From Byssothecium circinans (Eukaryota > Ascomycota > Dothideomycetes > Pleosporales > Massarinaceae), in contig ML976977.1 of assembly GCA_010015675.1 (NCBI GenBank), positions 1,782,908 to 1,846,907 on the forward strand: a stretch of DNA of 64,000 bases, read 5' to 3'. The position numbers and the translations under genes are program-made. The first letter of the stretch is position 1, and every line of letters begins with the position of its first letter. Positions 52,177 through 63,100 of the stretch are shown piece by piece. The notes beneath the pieces were generated by a model, which saw only the letters and a program-made list of their open reading frames with translations, did no database searches and was not told the origin of the DNA.

Positions 52177-52664
52177 TGTTATGAATAGAAGGATACAAGG
52201 TATCTAGAGCTAGATAATGCAGCGCAAGAGGTATTAAGGCTAGAGGATGGCGGCATAATAATGCGTAGGGTAGGGTTACGTTAGCAGGTTAGGTAACGTG
52301 CTTAGTGTGCTACATGCTAAGAGGACGTAGCAGACGTAGCGCTTGCTACTTAGTCTAATACGTGTGCTATGGACGTAGTAGACGTAGCAGACATAGCAGA
52401 CGTAGTAGATAAAATAAAGAAGTAGGTATAAGAGATAGGATAGGTTTCCTTTATCTTTTAGTTTCTAGTTCTTTATAGTTAACTCTCTATAGTTTATCTC
52501 TTACCTAGATTGATACTTAGTTATTCTATAGTTAGTTATAGAATTGGTTTACTTCATACGTTTGCTTCTTGAATTACTAAAGCCTACCATCTAATGTATA
52601 CACTGTACACTAACCTTCCTCCCCTTACACGGATCAGGCTAGGCTAGTATACCCCTCGGTAACA
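52177..52664 (+). repeat. 3' LTR of element C
   Basis: Starts TGTTATGAATAG with the TG still intact and ends CTCGGTAACA. Length is 488 bp. It is preceded by the purine tract AAAGAGGGGGATAA. Confidence 0.92.
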
Positions 52665-52669
52665 CTTAG

Positions 52670-55559
52670 CAAGTATGTAAATAATTAATAATTTTAGTGT
52701 ATTTTTATATTTCTTAATCTCTAGAGGTAGGCGAAGTCTTATATTTTCTCTTATACCTGTAATAGCTAACTACCTAAGGCTAATAACGCTTACTACTACT
52801 AACTAGGGCCTATAGCTATTACAAATATACTATAGGAAATGTTAGTAGCTTTTACGCCTCTTGCTAGTCTTTACACTAGGTAATTTAGATAGTTGCAAAA
52901 GTATAGTAAATGCTTCTTTAATACGTCTACGTTTATAAGGCTTTATACCTCCCTAAAGATTAATCGTTTCTATAGCTGTATAAATCTTAGCTAGCGCCTT
53001 ATTAATAGATAAAGACTAAAATTACTATTACAATTTACTAGCTTCCATAGCTCATCATTCGTAAGGCGGAAAATAAGGCGAAAAATAATATAAATAGCGA
53101 GGAGGAAAAGATAGATAGTTTTATATTAATAATTTTTAGGCTAGAAAGATAAGGGATTTTCTTTAGAAATTAGCTAGAATTTCCTTAGATTTATAGCGTA
53201 TTTTTACTAGCCCTATCTAATATTACTAGTCAACATAGGGGCGAAGAGTAGAGTATATAGCTAATAAGGTTAAAGTTATAATTACTAGTATATTTTCCTA
53301 TTTTATAGCTAATTTATAAATACTACTAGACTACAAACCTGCTAATATTAAATTGCATTTAATTAATTATAACATCTACCCTTAAGCTCTGCGTCTAAGT
53401 AATATAGTATAGCTATATACTATATTATACTACGGCTTTATCCTCCTCTATAAAGTTCAATACCTAAGTAATAAGGCACAGCAATATGCTACGTAAGTAG
53501 CATCTAATTAATTATATGCCTAATCTTAAGTTATAATAGCTTTATATCACATCTCTATCGCGTATAAGCTAGTGTGAGCTACTATAGTAGCTAAATTATA
53601 TTATATTAGGAACTACTATTCTTAGTTAGATCCCTATATATCTGCAATACACTAGACTATAAAAACGCTTAGCTAGGCTAGAGTTACCCTACTACTTTAT
53701 TACGTGCAAGTATCGAACTACTACCTTACATAAGTAGGAGCGCTAGATAATATCATGCATTTAAACTATATAACACACCCTTATTAATTAGTATATATTG
53801 TTTCTTTTTCTTTCGCCAATACTATACAGTTATGTGGTCTCTTGATGTGCAAAACTCCTTATTATAGGTATACTTGTAGCGTACTCTTATTTGTAGGCTA
53901 AAATATCTAGGATATAGTGCAAAGAGGTTATATAGCTAAAATTAGTTCTTATTATATTATAATAGAGTCTAGTTATTTAGCCTAAGGTCTCTTTGCAAAT
54001 AAGGCCTGCATAGTAGAGTAGAAAATCTGCCTCTCTAATATATCTTTACCTTTATATATCGAATGTTAGAGCTAACGTATAAGAGCGATATAAATAATAG
54101 CGTGCATAACTTCCTTACCTACTATTATAAGTAGTAATAGGTATCTCTATTAGTCTATACCTCTTTTAGTAGTATAATTAGCCTTAATAATATATAGTAG
54201 GTATTAGAAGCTAACTGTAAAGAGCCTATTTTATTTACTAAAAGTAGTATCAATAGTATCTCTTAATACGCAAAGCTTTATTGCTAGTATAATCATGACG
54301 TATTCTTATTTATATGCTAAAATCTCAAGGACGCCATAAGGAAGGCCATATAGCTAAAACTAGTTCTTATCGTATATAATCTTTAGCGTAGGCAATTTTA
54401 TTTAGTAGAACGCAGAACCCTATTATTAGCTTACCTTAGTAGACTAAATAGGTAGCTTGCAACTAGGGATACTAACTAGAGAAATAGATACTATGCTAGA
54501 TATACTTTACCTAAGTATAATGTCCTTATTGACTTACCAGCGCTTCTTAGGACTGATATTGCGACGTATAGTAGGCATAGGCGCAGAGTTAGCATGCTTA
54601 CACTTTAGCAGGTGGATATATTCAGTGCTTCACTAGCAGCGGGAGGCTCGTGCAGGAGGTAGTGCGATATATAGGGGTGCGTGTAATAGCAGGCTTATTA
54701 GTTAACTAGTCCTCGTATCTAATTATAGAACATTTCAATATATAACTAATAGGTATGTAAACGCTAAAGCAGATAGATATAGGGTACTTAATAGGCCTAC
54801 AAGGAGGTAGATCAAGCTAATGCTAATAATAATAGTTAGTTTTTATTCTAGGTGCTAGGTAACTTATCTACTACTGCTAAGAATAAAGTGTATAGTCTAG
54901 TACTAACTAAATTAGTATAACTTTAACCTCTTAGCTATGTACTATATAGACACTACCTTCTGCCTACCTTTAATTTACCTTCCTATGTCGCTAGATTTAA
55001 CGTCTATACGCTTAATAATTACTATATGCTTGAATTATTACTTCTAAGTCTGTGTAAACGTTAACGCCTAGAGTCGCCTAAATAGACTAGAATATCGCAA
55101 CCTCCTTTTAAGAAGTAGAAGCTTAACTATCCTAGTAGATCTTAACTACTACTAGCGTTTTAGGATAATCTAACAAAGCTCTAGTTAATAAAGCAAGCGT
55201 TAAGGGAGCTAGACTAAAGAAATAGTTAAGCTACTCTAAGCCTATCTTATTCGCCCTATTAAAAGTTTATTGCTAAGCTATAGATAACTTGTTACGTTCC
55301 TTACTATATAGACTATCTTTCCCGCTGCACGCTAGAGATATCAAAGAATATAAGGGTATTCGCTAGATATAGTAGTCCGGATCTATTAGACCTTAGGAAT
55401 ATATATATAGTATAATACTTACCTAGCTTTATTAAAACTAACGCTGCTAGTACCCTAAACCTATCTATCGTCTTAATCCTATAATAAGCTCTAGCTAGTT
55501 AGCTTAGAGCTAAAAGTAGTGTTCCCTAACTACCTTAAGTACTATAAATACGATAAGAA
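52670..55559. other. AT-rich sequence with a diverged direct repeat
   Basis: No gene is recognised. Segments at about 53868-53962 and 54286-54385 are related (both contain CTCTTATTT/TTCTTATTT, GCTAAAAT and ATATAGCTAAAA with TAGTTCTTAT at similar spacing), so this looks like an old duplicated noncoding unit. A patch near 54540-54700 keeps more GC. The right end may include the N-terminal part of the DUF7924-type relic. Confidence 0.35.
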
Positions 55560-56690
55560 TAAAGAGCACTAGGGTCTATAACTGTGATTTTCAATAATAT
55601 CTTGTTAATAATGGGGTTTATCCTGATGCATACGAGTACCTAAATAGGCGTATACCTACTAAACTAAGCAATTTACAGGACCTTATATAGATGTTAGCCT
55701 AGTCTTAACTATTGCTTTTACTATCTCATTTTACTAAGAGTTTAGAGAATTTAAACGAGCAGATGCACATACTACTAAAGAAAAGCAGGTATCTAAGTTA
55801 GTAATTCCTATCATTAAAGACAAGATTAGGGATGCAAAATGCTACTTAGGAGGAATCCCTTTTATAAATCTTAACCTACTAACGGACGGCATACTTAAGC
55901 TAGGTAACCTAGATATCTACTACAGTGCGTAGCCTAAACAACTAAGTTAAAAGGTCTGTAATAAACTTAGTAGCTAGAATACTTCTTCTACGTAGCATAA
56001 CCTTCCTATAGTGCCTAATTTCTTCCTAGTAGCTAAGGGGCCAGATAGTTTGTTAGTAGTCGCTAGATAGCAAGCTTATTATAATAGTATACTTAGGGTA
56101 AGAGGTATTTATAGTTTACAATTATACTAATAAAAGGTACTAACTTACAATAATAATACCTATGCTATTATATTAATCTACTATAGAGGTACTCTTAAGA
56201 TATATACTAGTTACGTTACTCTACCTACTAGTACTAGGGACTATCTAGAGTACTATATATACTAACTTAAAGGATAGTATATAACTAGTAACCTAGAGAT
56301 ATTCTAGTAAGGCGCTAGAGTATATAGAAATATAAGAGACTAGGCTAAATAGTAGAGGGATAAAGCAATTATATAAGTAAATAAGAGAGTAAACTCTATA
56401 GAGGCTAAGGTACCTACTAGTAATATAATTACTAGTCTAGCTTTAAGCTTTATAACTACTATATTAGAGATAGAGGCTTATACTATAAGTTAGGAGCCTT
56501 AGACGTCCTTAGATAAATACTAGGATAGCTTAGAGGAATCTAATAGCTTAGAGGATCTTATAGTTTATATAATCCTTACTAAACGTCCTAATAAGTATTT
56601 AAAGTAAACTTAGAAGCGATATAACGCTAATATAATAGCTAAACAAAGCAAGACAGTTATAGATAGCAACTAACCTATATTAGTAATAGA
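55560..56690 (+). pseudogene. Relic of a fungal DUF7924-type protein
   Basis: A plus-strand frame, read through RIP stops and small frame changes, shows landmarks of a widespread fungal family of unknown function often found in repeat-rich regions. They are NNGVYPDAYEYLNRRIPTK (near 55610), KRADAHTTKEKQVSKLVIPI and KDKIRDAKC (near 55760), GGIPFINLNLLTDG, NFFLVAKGPDSLLVVAR (near 56015-56070), ILRVRGIYSLQ, NNNTYAIILIYYRGTLKIY and KALEY/GARVYRNIRD. The FFLxAKG segment recalls the E-x-K motif of PD-(D/E)XK folds, but that is inference. The family name comes from memory of similar sequences. Many stops: non-functional. Confidence 0.6.
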
Positions 56691-57715
56691 CTTATTTATA
56701 GAAGAGAAGCTATTAGTATCTACGCCCTTAAGTCTATCTTCTATAACTAAGCGTAGGCTAATAAGGCGCTTTCTACAACTAAATAGCAAGACACCGCTAA
56801 CGAGAAGCAACTCCTGCTAGCGCATAACTTTAGGAATTACTTAGGTAGGACGAGCTAGATCCCTTTACTGCGCAAGGTACTATAATAAAATACCTTAGTA
56901 GACTTATAGCTCTATTAGCAACTCTATAAGGATAGTAGTAGAGTTAATAGGGCTATACCTATAAGTAATAACTTAGGTAATAATAAGAAGAGTTAAAGCT
57001 AGTAAGAGTAAGAATAAGTATATTAGAACTAAAGGGCAAGCTACTATAGGAAGGTCTATAAGAAAGTTACCTTAATAAGGTACGTAATCTATTTATACGC
57101 TATATTATATAATCTCTTACTAAAGTGTCCTTTTACTATAAAGCCTACTACCTTATAACTAGCGATAGTAGTATAGGTTGTGTTTAATTAATTATAGCCT
57201 CTATCTAAGACCTTTAGGTATATTATTATTTACCTAGCACCTACGCACTACCTATATAATTATCTAGTGTAGGCGATTACGCGCTATTAGGTAATCTTAA
57301 CTTCTCTTTCTTACTAGTAACTTCTACTAACTCTTTAGTACTAGATAGATGCTACCTTATAACGCGCTATTCTTTACCTGCCTACTATGTAAGGTAAGCG
57401 ACTATATCTATAACTATCTTTAGCGCGATAGACTATATATCCTTTAGTAGTACGGCCACTTTTAGTATAGTATTATATATAGTACGTACTATAACACGTA
57501 GCTACTAATACAGCTACTAGCGTGTAAGTAGATAATAGATAAAGTAATCTACTACTTTTACACGTAGCTCTACTAGCACTTTAGGAGCTACTACGCTATT
57601 AGGGTTCTATTATTGCTTATCTTCCCTATAACCCTATAGCATACGTATACCCTATGCCTCCGCGTGCAGGATTGCCTAGCGCTTAAGGAAGGCCGTAGCT
57701 AGAAGACGGACTAGT
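56691..57715. other. AT-rich sequence, nothing recognised
   Basis: Plus-strand frames downstream of the DUF7924-type relic are interrupted often. The last ~100 bases (57640-57710) are less RIP-affected. No repeat match. Confidence 0.4.
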
Positions 57716-57720
57716 TTAAT

Positions 57721-58184
57721 TGTTAGAATATAAGAGTATATTTAATACTTATATTAATCTACTCTTATTTCTATATATACTCCTTATTACCTAGTAGTTA
57801 AATACTATAGGTTAGTAATCTAGGCTATCCTAGACTACTACTACCTAGGCAGTTGACTATAGATTGGATGGAACCATCCTAGATCGATCGATCGATCAAG
57901 CAATTAATCAATCGACCGATCCAAAGGCCTAGCCAATATTGTGGCGTTATTGGTTCTTTATTAAATAAAGAAACAATATTAAGCTAAGATGTTTGCAGAA
58001 AAGTAAGAACGCTTGCAGCCTTTCTTTATACTATCTACTGTATACAAGCTAGTAGGAATAGGCTAAAGAAAGGTATAAGTAAGTACTCTATCTTTAATTA
58101 AACTCTTAACTACATACGATACAATCTACTATTAATCTACTACTATTTTGACTATCTCTGCTATATCTCTATTACCTTTTTACA
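57721..58184 (+). repeat. Solo LTR, second family, with perfect TTAAT duplication
   Basis: Starts TGTTAGAATATAAG and ends CTTTTTACA. Length is 464 bp. TTAAT lies at 57716-57720 and again at 58185-58189. It is near identical to 12445-12915, with transitions as the main differences. It includes a GATC/CGAT cluster (57881-57922). No internal region. Confidence 0.92.
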
Positions 58185-58189
58185 TTAAT

Positions 58190-59030
58190 AATAAGATAAG
58201 CATATACAGCTATATCGCTTAGGATAGTGCATCTAAGGTTTTTATTTTTAAATATGTAAAAGCTCCCTTAAATTACTAACTTACCCTTATCTTACTATCC
58301 CTCTCTAAGACGGGCTCTTATTTCTAGATATAACCCTTATCTCTAATGTATAGTTTTTTCTAATACTGAAAATTACCTATATCTTCTTTACTATAGAGTA
58401 AATAGTATACTTCTAAACTTTATAACCTTTTATACTACTCTCTTTCCTACCTACTATATTAATACACTATTCTAGAAAAATATTAAAGCCTTATACTAGA
58501 TTATCTTTATATATCTACTAATTCTACTTAATAAAAATTGTTTATAATTACATGTTTAAGTCTAGATACTTTAGCGAGAGTTTTACTCTATTTACGTTTT
58601 ATACGTAGGAAATATGCTAGCGACTTCTTTATTAGTAGAGGGTACAATTTGCTCTATAAGGGGTTAGCATGCAGTAAAGTAAAAGTAATAGATCTTGCTA
58701 ATTTCTCTAGGCCTAGAGGCTATAAAGGCTTATCTATGAAGGTATAAGTATAAAAGTAACTATTATAATGCATAATAAAATATACTTCTACCTTATAATC
58801 TTGCTGTAACTTGCTACATTTATTACTAAGGGTTTAGACCTGCTTTTAGAAGTTCTTGTTTATACCTTACCTTACCTTTGCATCTACAACTCTTAATTAC
58901 TGTTAAGATGATATAATAGATGTGTTAAAAGATACTAGACAAGCATGTCTATATATATAGACTAGCTGAGTGGAGATTATATAGCAGAAAAAGGTACAAA
59001 ACTATAGATCTAGTTTGCTAGTGCCCATTT
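58190..59030. other. End of the AT-rich block, nothing recognised
   Basis: Composition is AT-rich until about 58,950 and then rises. A 69-codon open frame at 58538-58747 (+) has no recognisable features or matching context, so I do not call it a gene. Confidence 0.5.
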
Positions 59031-59157
59031 CTAGGTTCCTGTTTATAGGTTCCCGTCTGCAGGTTCCCAAAACTGGCTCCCGTTTATAGGCTCCTAAAAC
59101 TAGCTCCCGTTTACAGGCTCCTAAAACTAGCTCTGTTTACAAGTTCCAAAAATAGTT
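59031..59157. repeat. Imperfect 27-bp tandem repeat at the composition boundary
   Basis: Four to five units of the type GGCTCCYGTTTAYAGG plus CTCCTAAAACTA follow each other with transitions between units. They sit exactly where AT-rich sequence gives way to normal sequence. Confidence 0.8.
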
Positions 59158-59159
59158 CC

Positions 59160-59390
59160 CTATTTCGGCGCCAAAATAAGCTCCGAAGCCCAATCCGGCT
59201 CCCTTTTGTTAGTCTGTATACTGCTGGCCTTCTAGCCTTCTGCGTCTCGTGTAGCGTATCGCGGGCTTTTCGGAATTCCACTTTAAGCGCCTCGTCATGG
59301 ACTTTCAATTGCTGCCAATCGCTGTATTTCCTTACAGCAATATCTCGCAGGCCAGGAGCAGGGGGACAGCAGTTATTAATCTAGAAACCC
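59160..59390 (-). pseudogene. Fragment of a fungal hypothetical protein
   Basis: The minus-strand frame reads PGLRDIAVRKYSDWQQLKVH then DEALKVEFRKARDTLHETQ and VYRLTKGSRIGL without stops, and then enters the tandem repeat. A Y-S-D-W-Q...V...K..F arrangement recalls a dispersed fungal protein of unknown function, but this is from memory and weak. The piece is too short to be a complete gene, has no clear start, and its 3' end is tandem repeat sequence. It is probably a remnant left of the NLR gene. Confidence 0.35.
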
Positions 59391-59394
59391 GTGG

Positions 59395-59545
59395 CGGAGC
59401 TATTCCTATATAGGAGCTATTCGCGTAGGGGAACCACTCCCGTAGCGGAGCCCTTCCCGTAGCGGAGCAGTTCGCGTACGGGCGCTTAGAGAATACGGGA
59501 ATGGCCCCCGCACGGGCGCTTAAAGGATACGGGAGTGACTCCTAA
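59395..59545. repeat. GC-rich repeat patch
   Basis: TTCCCGTAGCGGAGC-type units occur at about 59439-59472. Two ~35-bp units of the type ACGGGCGCTTAGAGAATACG follow each other at about 59473-59542. CpG is plentiful, in contrast to the neighbouring block. Confidence 0.65.
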
Positions 59546-60127
59546 ACGAAGACCTAGAGAATGCGGGGACCTAGATGCCCGTTTTACATCACCCTGCTCG
59601 TAAAGCAGCCGTGCACCCTAATCGCCTATAGACGATAATCGCCCGTACGGGATACGTAAGCCGGGTTAGAGCTCTACGGCTTAGGAGCTTCTCTCATACG
59701 GGATTCCCAGTACAGAATTCAGTCGTAACGCTTAGGAATTTTACCCATATGGAGGTATTTCCCGCATGGAATACACAACACAGGACTCGAACTCTACCGT
59801 CTACAGTCGCGAGCACAATCGGTTTCCGGTTCTTGCATTGGCTGTGTTCTTAGCGCACGGCCCGCACAATGGAGGATTACTGGATTCAGTTTAGTGCAGA
59901 GCAGGGGTAGTAAGATAAAATACTCAGCAACCAGTATTACATAGCCAGCCGTCACATCACGTGCCATCCCAAACTGTAATCTATTACTAACGAAGCATAA
60001 GCAAAGACTTACGTGTTGCTCACCTTTGGATCTCGTTAGAAATAGTGGAAGGTTACTCTTTGGAAAAGTCTTGTTACTTTCAATGAAGAGCAGCGGGCAA
60101 CCTCTAGCCAGATTTCTGAGAAGGGCG
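59546..60127. other. 3' flank of the NLR-type gene
   Basis: Normal base composition. It holds the presumed 3' untranslated region of the minus-strand gene ending at 60128. An open frame at 59794-60210 (-) overlaps the gene's last codons in another frame and is treated as a shadow. No other gene is seen. Confidence 0.5.
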
Positions 60128-63100
60128 TCAAGAAGTAGCACCCCGCCTTCCAAGAAGCCCCCAAAACACCCCCATAAGACCCAAGATGGTAAAAGTGGGG
60201 ACTGAGGCATTCTGTATATCGTTTGGGTGGTTCATCAACCAGTAGACCCAGAAGCTGAACGCTGAAAAGAAGAGAGCAACATGATATACGAATAAAATCG
60301 CAAAGGATAACGAATAATCTGCTTCAAGTCCAAACGCAACTTCTCCTGGTTGGCTCTGGTCTACATTGAAAGCACTTTCTTTCCTTGGAATGCGTTTCCA
60401 TTTATGAGAATGGCGTGGGAGAGGACGGCATTTATGCAAGCAGAATGGTAGCAGAGCCCAGGAGCAGTGCATGTCGCATGCCTTGAGACAGATAGCAAAG
60501 AGCTTTCGGTCGATCAGTGGATTTCTAGCCCGTGGAGGCCGAGGATCATATTCATAATGATCCGTATAACCATGATCCTCGGGAAGGGCTTCGCCGCTAC
60601 TGTAAATTTGATCGACATTGATTGTCTCGAACTATGATGTTTAGTTGTCAGGGTTTCAACGCTTGAAGGTGGCGCTTACTCGAACAAACTTACAATAGCG
60701 GAAGCGGAAGGGAGAAAACCACCGTTGGAAGAGCCAACGGTGCTTGTTATGTCTTGTCTTCAGCTCCTGGAAAAAGGAAGGATCATCGAGCAGACTTGTC
60801 ATCTCAATATTTTCAATCTCATCGAAGTCGTGTGTATTCTGGACACCGAAAACTACCCACGAAGGGACTCGCTGCCGTATTACGGGATTGGCGCTTGGAC
60901 AACCGCCTTGTGCTTGCGTGCCGCTAGAACCGTTCGTTCTTGGGGAAAATATCGGTGGTGTTTTTTTAGTTGGACTATGTGTATAAGCTGACGACGCAAT
61001 GCTAGCGGTCATAGACGCTGGAGTATAGAGCTGTTGAGCTTTTGATGACGACTCCTGGGTTGTCGATGCAAAGCTTAGGGTTTCCCGATGACACATCCTT
61101 GCGACTGATTGGCATATACGATGGAAGGTAGTCGTCCAAGTGGCCGGAACCGTCATTGTTTCACAGCAGGAACAATCAAATGGATGGTCCCCGATGAAAG
61201 CCAGGGCCCGCTGTATAGACTCGGCCTCCTTCAGCGAGATTACCTTGAACAGATGTTGCTCACAAAACTGTACCTGCTTAGCATTTTGTATAGCTCTCTC
61301 ACTGTGGCAGAAGAGTTGCTTACTGTCCACTGTAGCCGCAATCTACCAGGTGGCAGATCCGGTATTCGAGGCATTAGAGGCCACCAGTCCCATTCGAAAG
61401 CGCTGTGGTCTTCGGCAAATGCCTTGATTTTGTTCATTAAAGACGTGTCATTCACAGATGAGATATGAATGGCATGTTTCCGAGTGCACGCTATCACTTC
61501 CCTTATCGACACCGGGAGAACCAACAGTCTTAGCTCGTGGACTAGCTCTTGAAATGGACTGCCTCTGCGTAAAAATGCGGTGGCCTGGGTGATGCTTGGA
61601 AACCGCAGCTCATTAGGACGATGCTCATCTGTGTCGACGTCACTGTCACACTCGTTGCCGGATTGTGAATACTCTTCCTCAATTGGTTTGGTGTTTTCTG
61701 CGTTTCGCAATGCGTACACGTTCTTTGCCCATTTTTCAAGGTGAATCTTTTCCACTGGCTGGTGAGTCAGTCCATCCATTGGCTTCGAAGAGCTCTCTCC
61801 ATCTCCCTGTATGAGAGCTACGATCCGCTGTGCTATGTTGAGCCGATTCATTCGAGACTTCAGAACCGAGACAGTATCTTTCTCTACTGCAATGTGCGCT
61901 TCGTTCTGCAGCTTCAACACATATAGTTTGAGAATCCGGCGATAGTTCTCTTGGAAGCGCTGAGTCCCGAGCCTTACAAGAGCCTCTTCATGCAGTGGAC
62001 GTAGCTCCTCTAGCTCTGCAAAAAAGGAACCAAATTGCCGAACGGCTAGAATCTCAGGTTCTGTTCTTCTTATCGCAGCTCGTGAGGCGATGTCTTCGTC
62101 GTTGGACTCCACAGATATGCAGTCCTCATCTGTAAGAACTTCCTGCTTCATCTCCCGCAAAGATGAACAATAGTTGAGTTCCGTTGCGTCTTCGTCTTGA
62201 GTGTCCACTAGTGTCGTACTCCCAACAGTGGAATCTGCTTGAGTGGAACGGTAAGCCTCGGCCCTTGCATGCAGAGAGGTTTCGTCGACAGCTGTTGGAA
62301 GTAAAAACTCCTTTCCAGGGGAACGGACTGCGACGACGTCCTTGAGCAGCTCCACCGCCTTCTGCACCTGTCCGTCCGCTTCGTATGCTACTGCGAGCGC
62401 GTGCTGCGACGCCAGTCGAGACGGGTGCTCCTCCGCCAGCACCTTCTCGCGCACTACGACCACTCGCTCTAGCAGCTCCACCGCCTTCTGCAGCTGTCCG
62501 TCTGCTTCGTATGCTACTGCGAGCGCGTGCTGCGACGCTAGCCGAGAGGGGTGCTCTTCTGCCAGCACCTTCTCNNNNNNNNNNNNNNNNNNNNNNNNNN
62601 NNNNNNNNNNNNNNNNNNNNNNNNNNNNNNNNNNNNNNNNNNNNNNNNNNNNNNNNNNNNNNNNNNNNNNNNNNNNNNNNNNNNNNNNNNNNNNNNNNNN
62701 NNNNNNNNNNNNNNNNNNNNNNNNNNNNNNNNNNNNNNNNNNNNNNNNNNNNNNNNNNNNNNNNNNNNNNNNNNNNNNNNNNNNNNNNNNNNNNNNNNNN
62801 NNNNGGGGTGCTCTTCTGCCAGCACCTTCTCGCGCACTGCGACCACATGCTCTAGCAGCTCTACCGCCTTCTGCAGCTGTCCGTCTGCTTCGTATGCTAT
62901 TGCGAGCGCATGCTGCGACGCCAGCCGGTCGGGGTGCTCTTCCACTAGCACTATCTCTTTCACTGAGACTACATGCTCCAGCAACTGCACCGCCTTCTGT
63001 ACCTGCCCGTCTGCTTCGTATGCTCCTGCGAGCTCGTGCTGCGACGCCAGTCGGTCGAGGTGCTCGCGCTTGCGAATGTGGTTGAATGAAACCATCCACG

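Larger units (their letters stand above)
45202..52664 (+). mobile_element. Ty3/gypsy chromovirus element C, full length
   Basis: The cleanest copy: 479-bp and 488-bp LTRs, a perfect CTTAG target duplication (45197-45201 and 52665-52669), a primer-binding region, complete gag-pol order and a polypurine tract (52163-52176). In the first ~130 bp the two LTRs differ at about a dozen sites, all transitions. That is the signature of RIP rather than ordinary divergence. U3 differs from B and D: it carries a GACGTAGCA tandem repeat. Length 7,463 bp suits a Ty3-type element with a chromodomain. Confidence 0.92.

Noticed and set aside
53690..53770. tRNA-like stretch on the minus strand with a GTTCGAT box
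   Set aside because: The T-loop-like TTCGATA is present, but the flanking bases do not pair and no acceptor stem or closed cloverleaf could be drawn.
58538..58747. 69-codon open frame on the plus strand
   Set aside because: It lies in RIP-saturated sequence with no domain, context or repeat support. Length is compatible with chance.
59794..60210. 138-codon minus-strand open frame
   Set aside because: It overlaps the last codons of the NLR-type gene in another frame, has no recognisable motif, and falls in the likely 3' untranslated region.
60656..61330. Separate 224-codon gene starting at 61330
   Set aside because: The 'start' is a GTG inside an exon of the upstream frame. Splice sites with matching phase join both frames into one gene.
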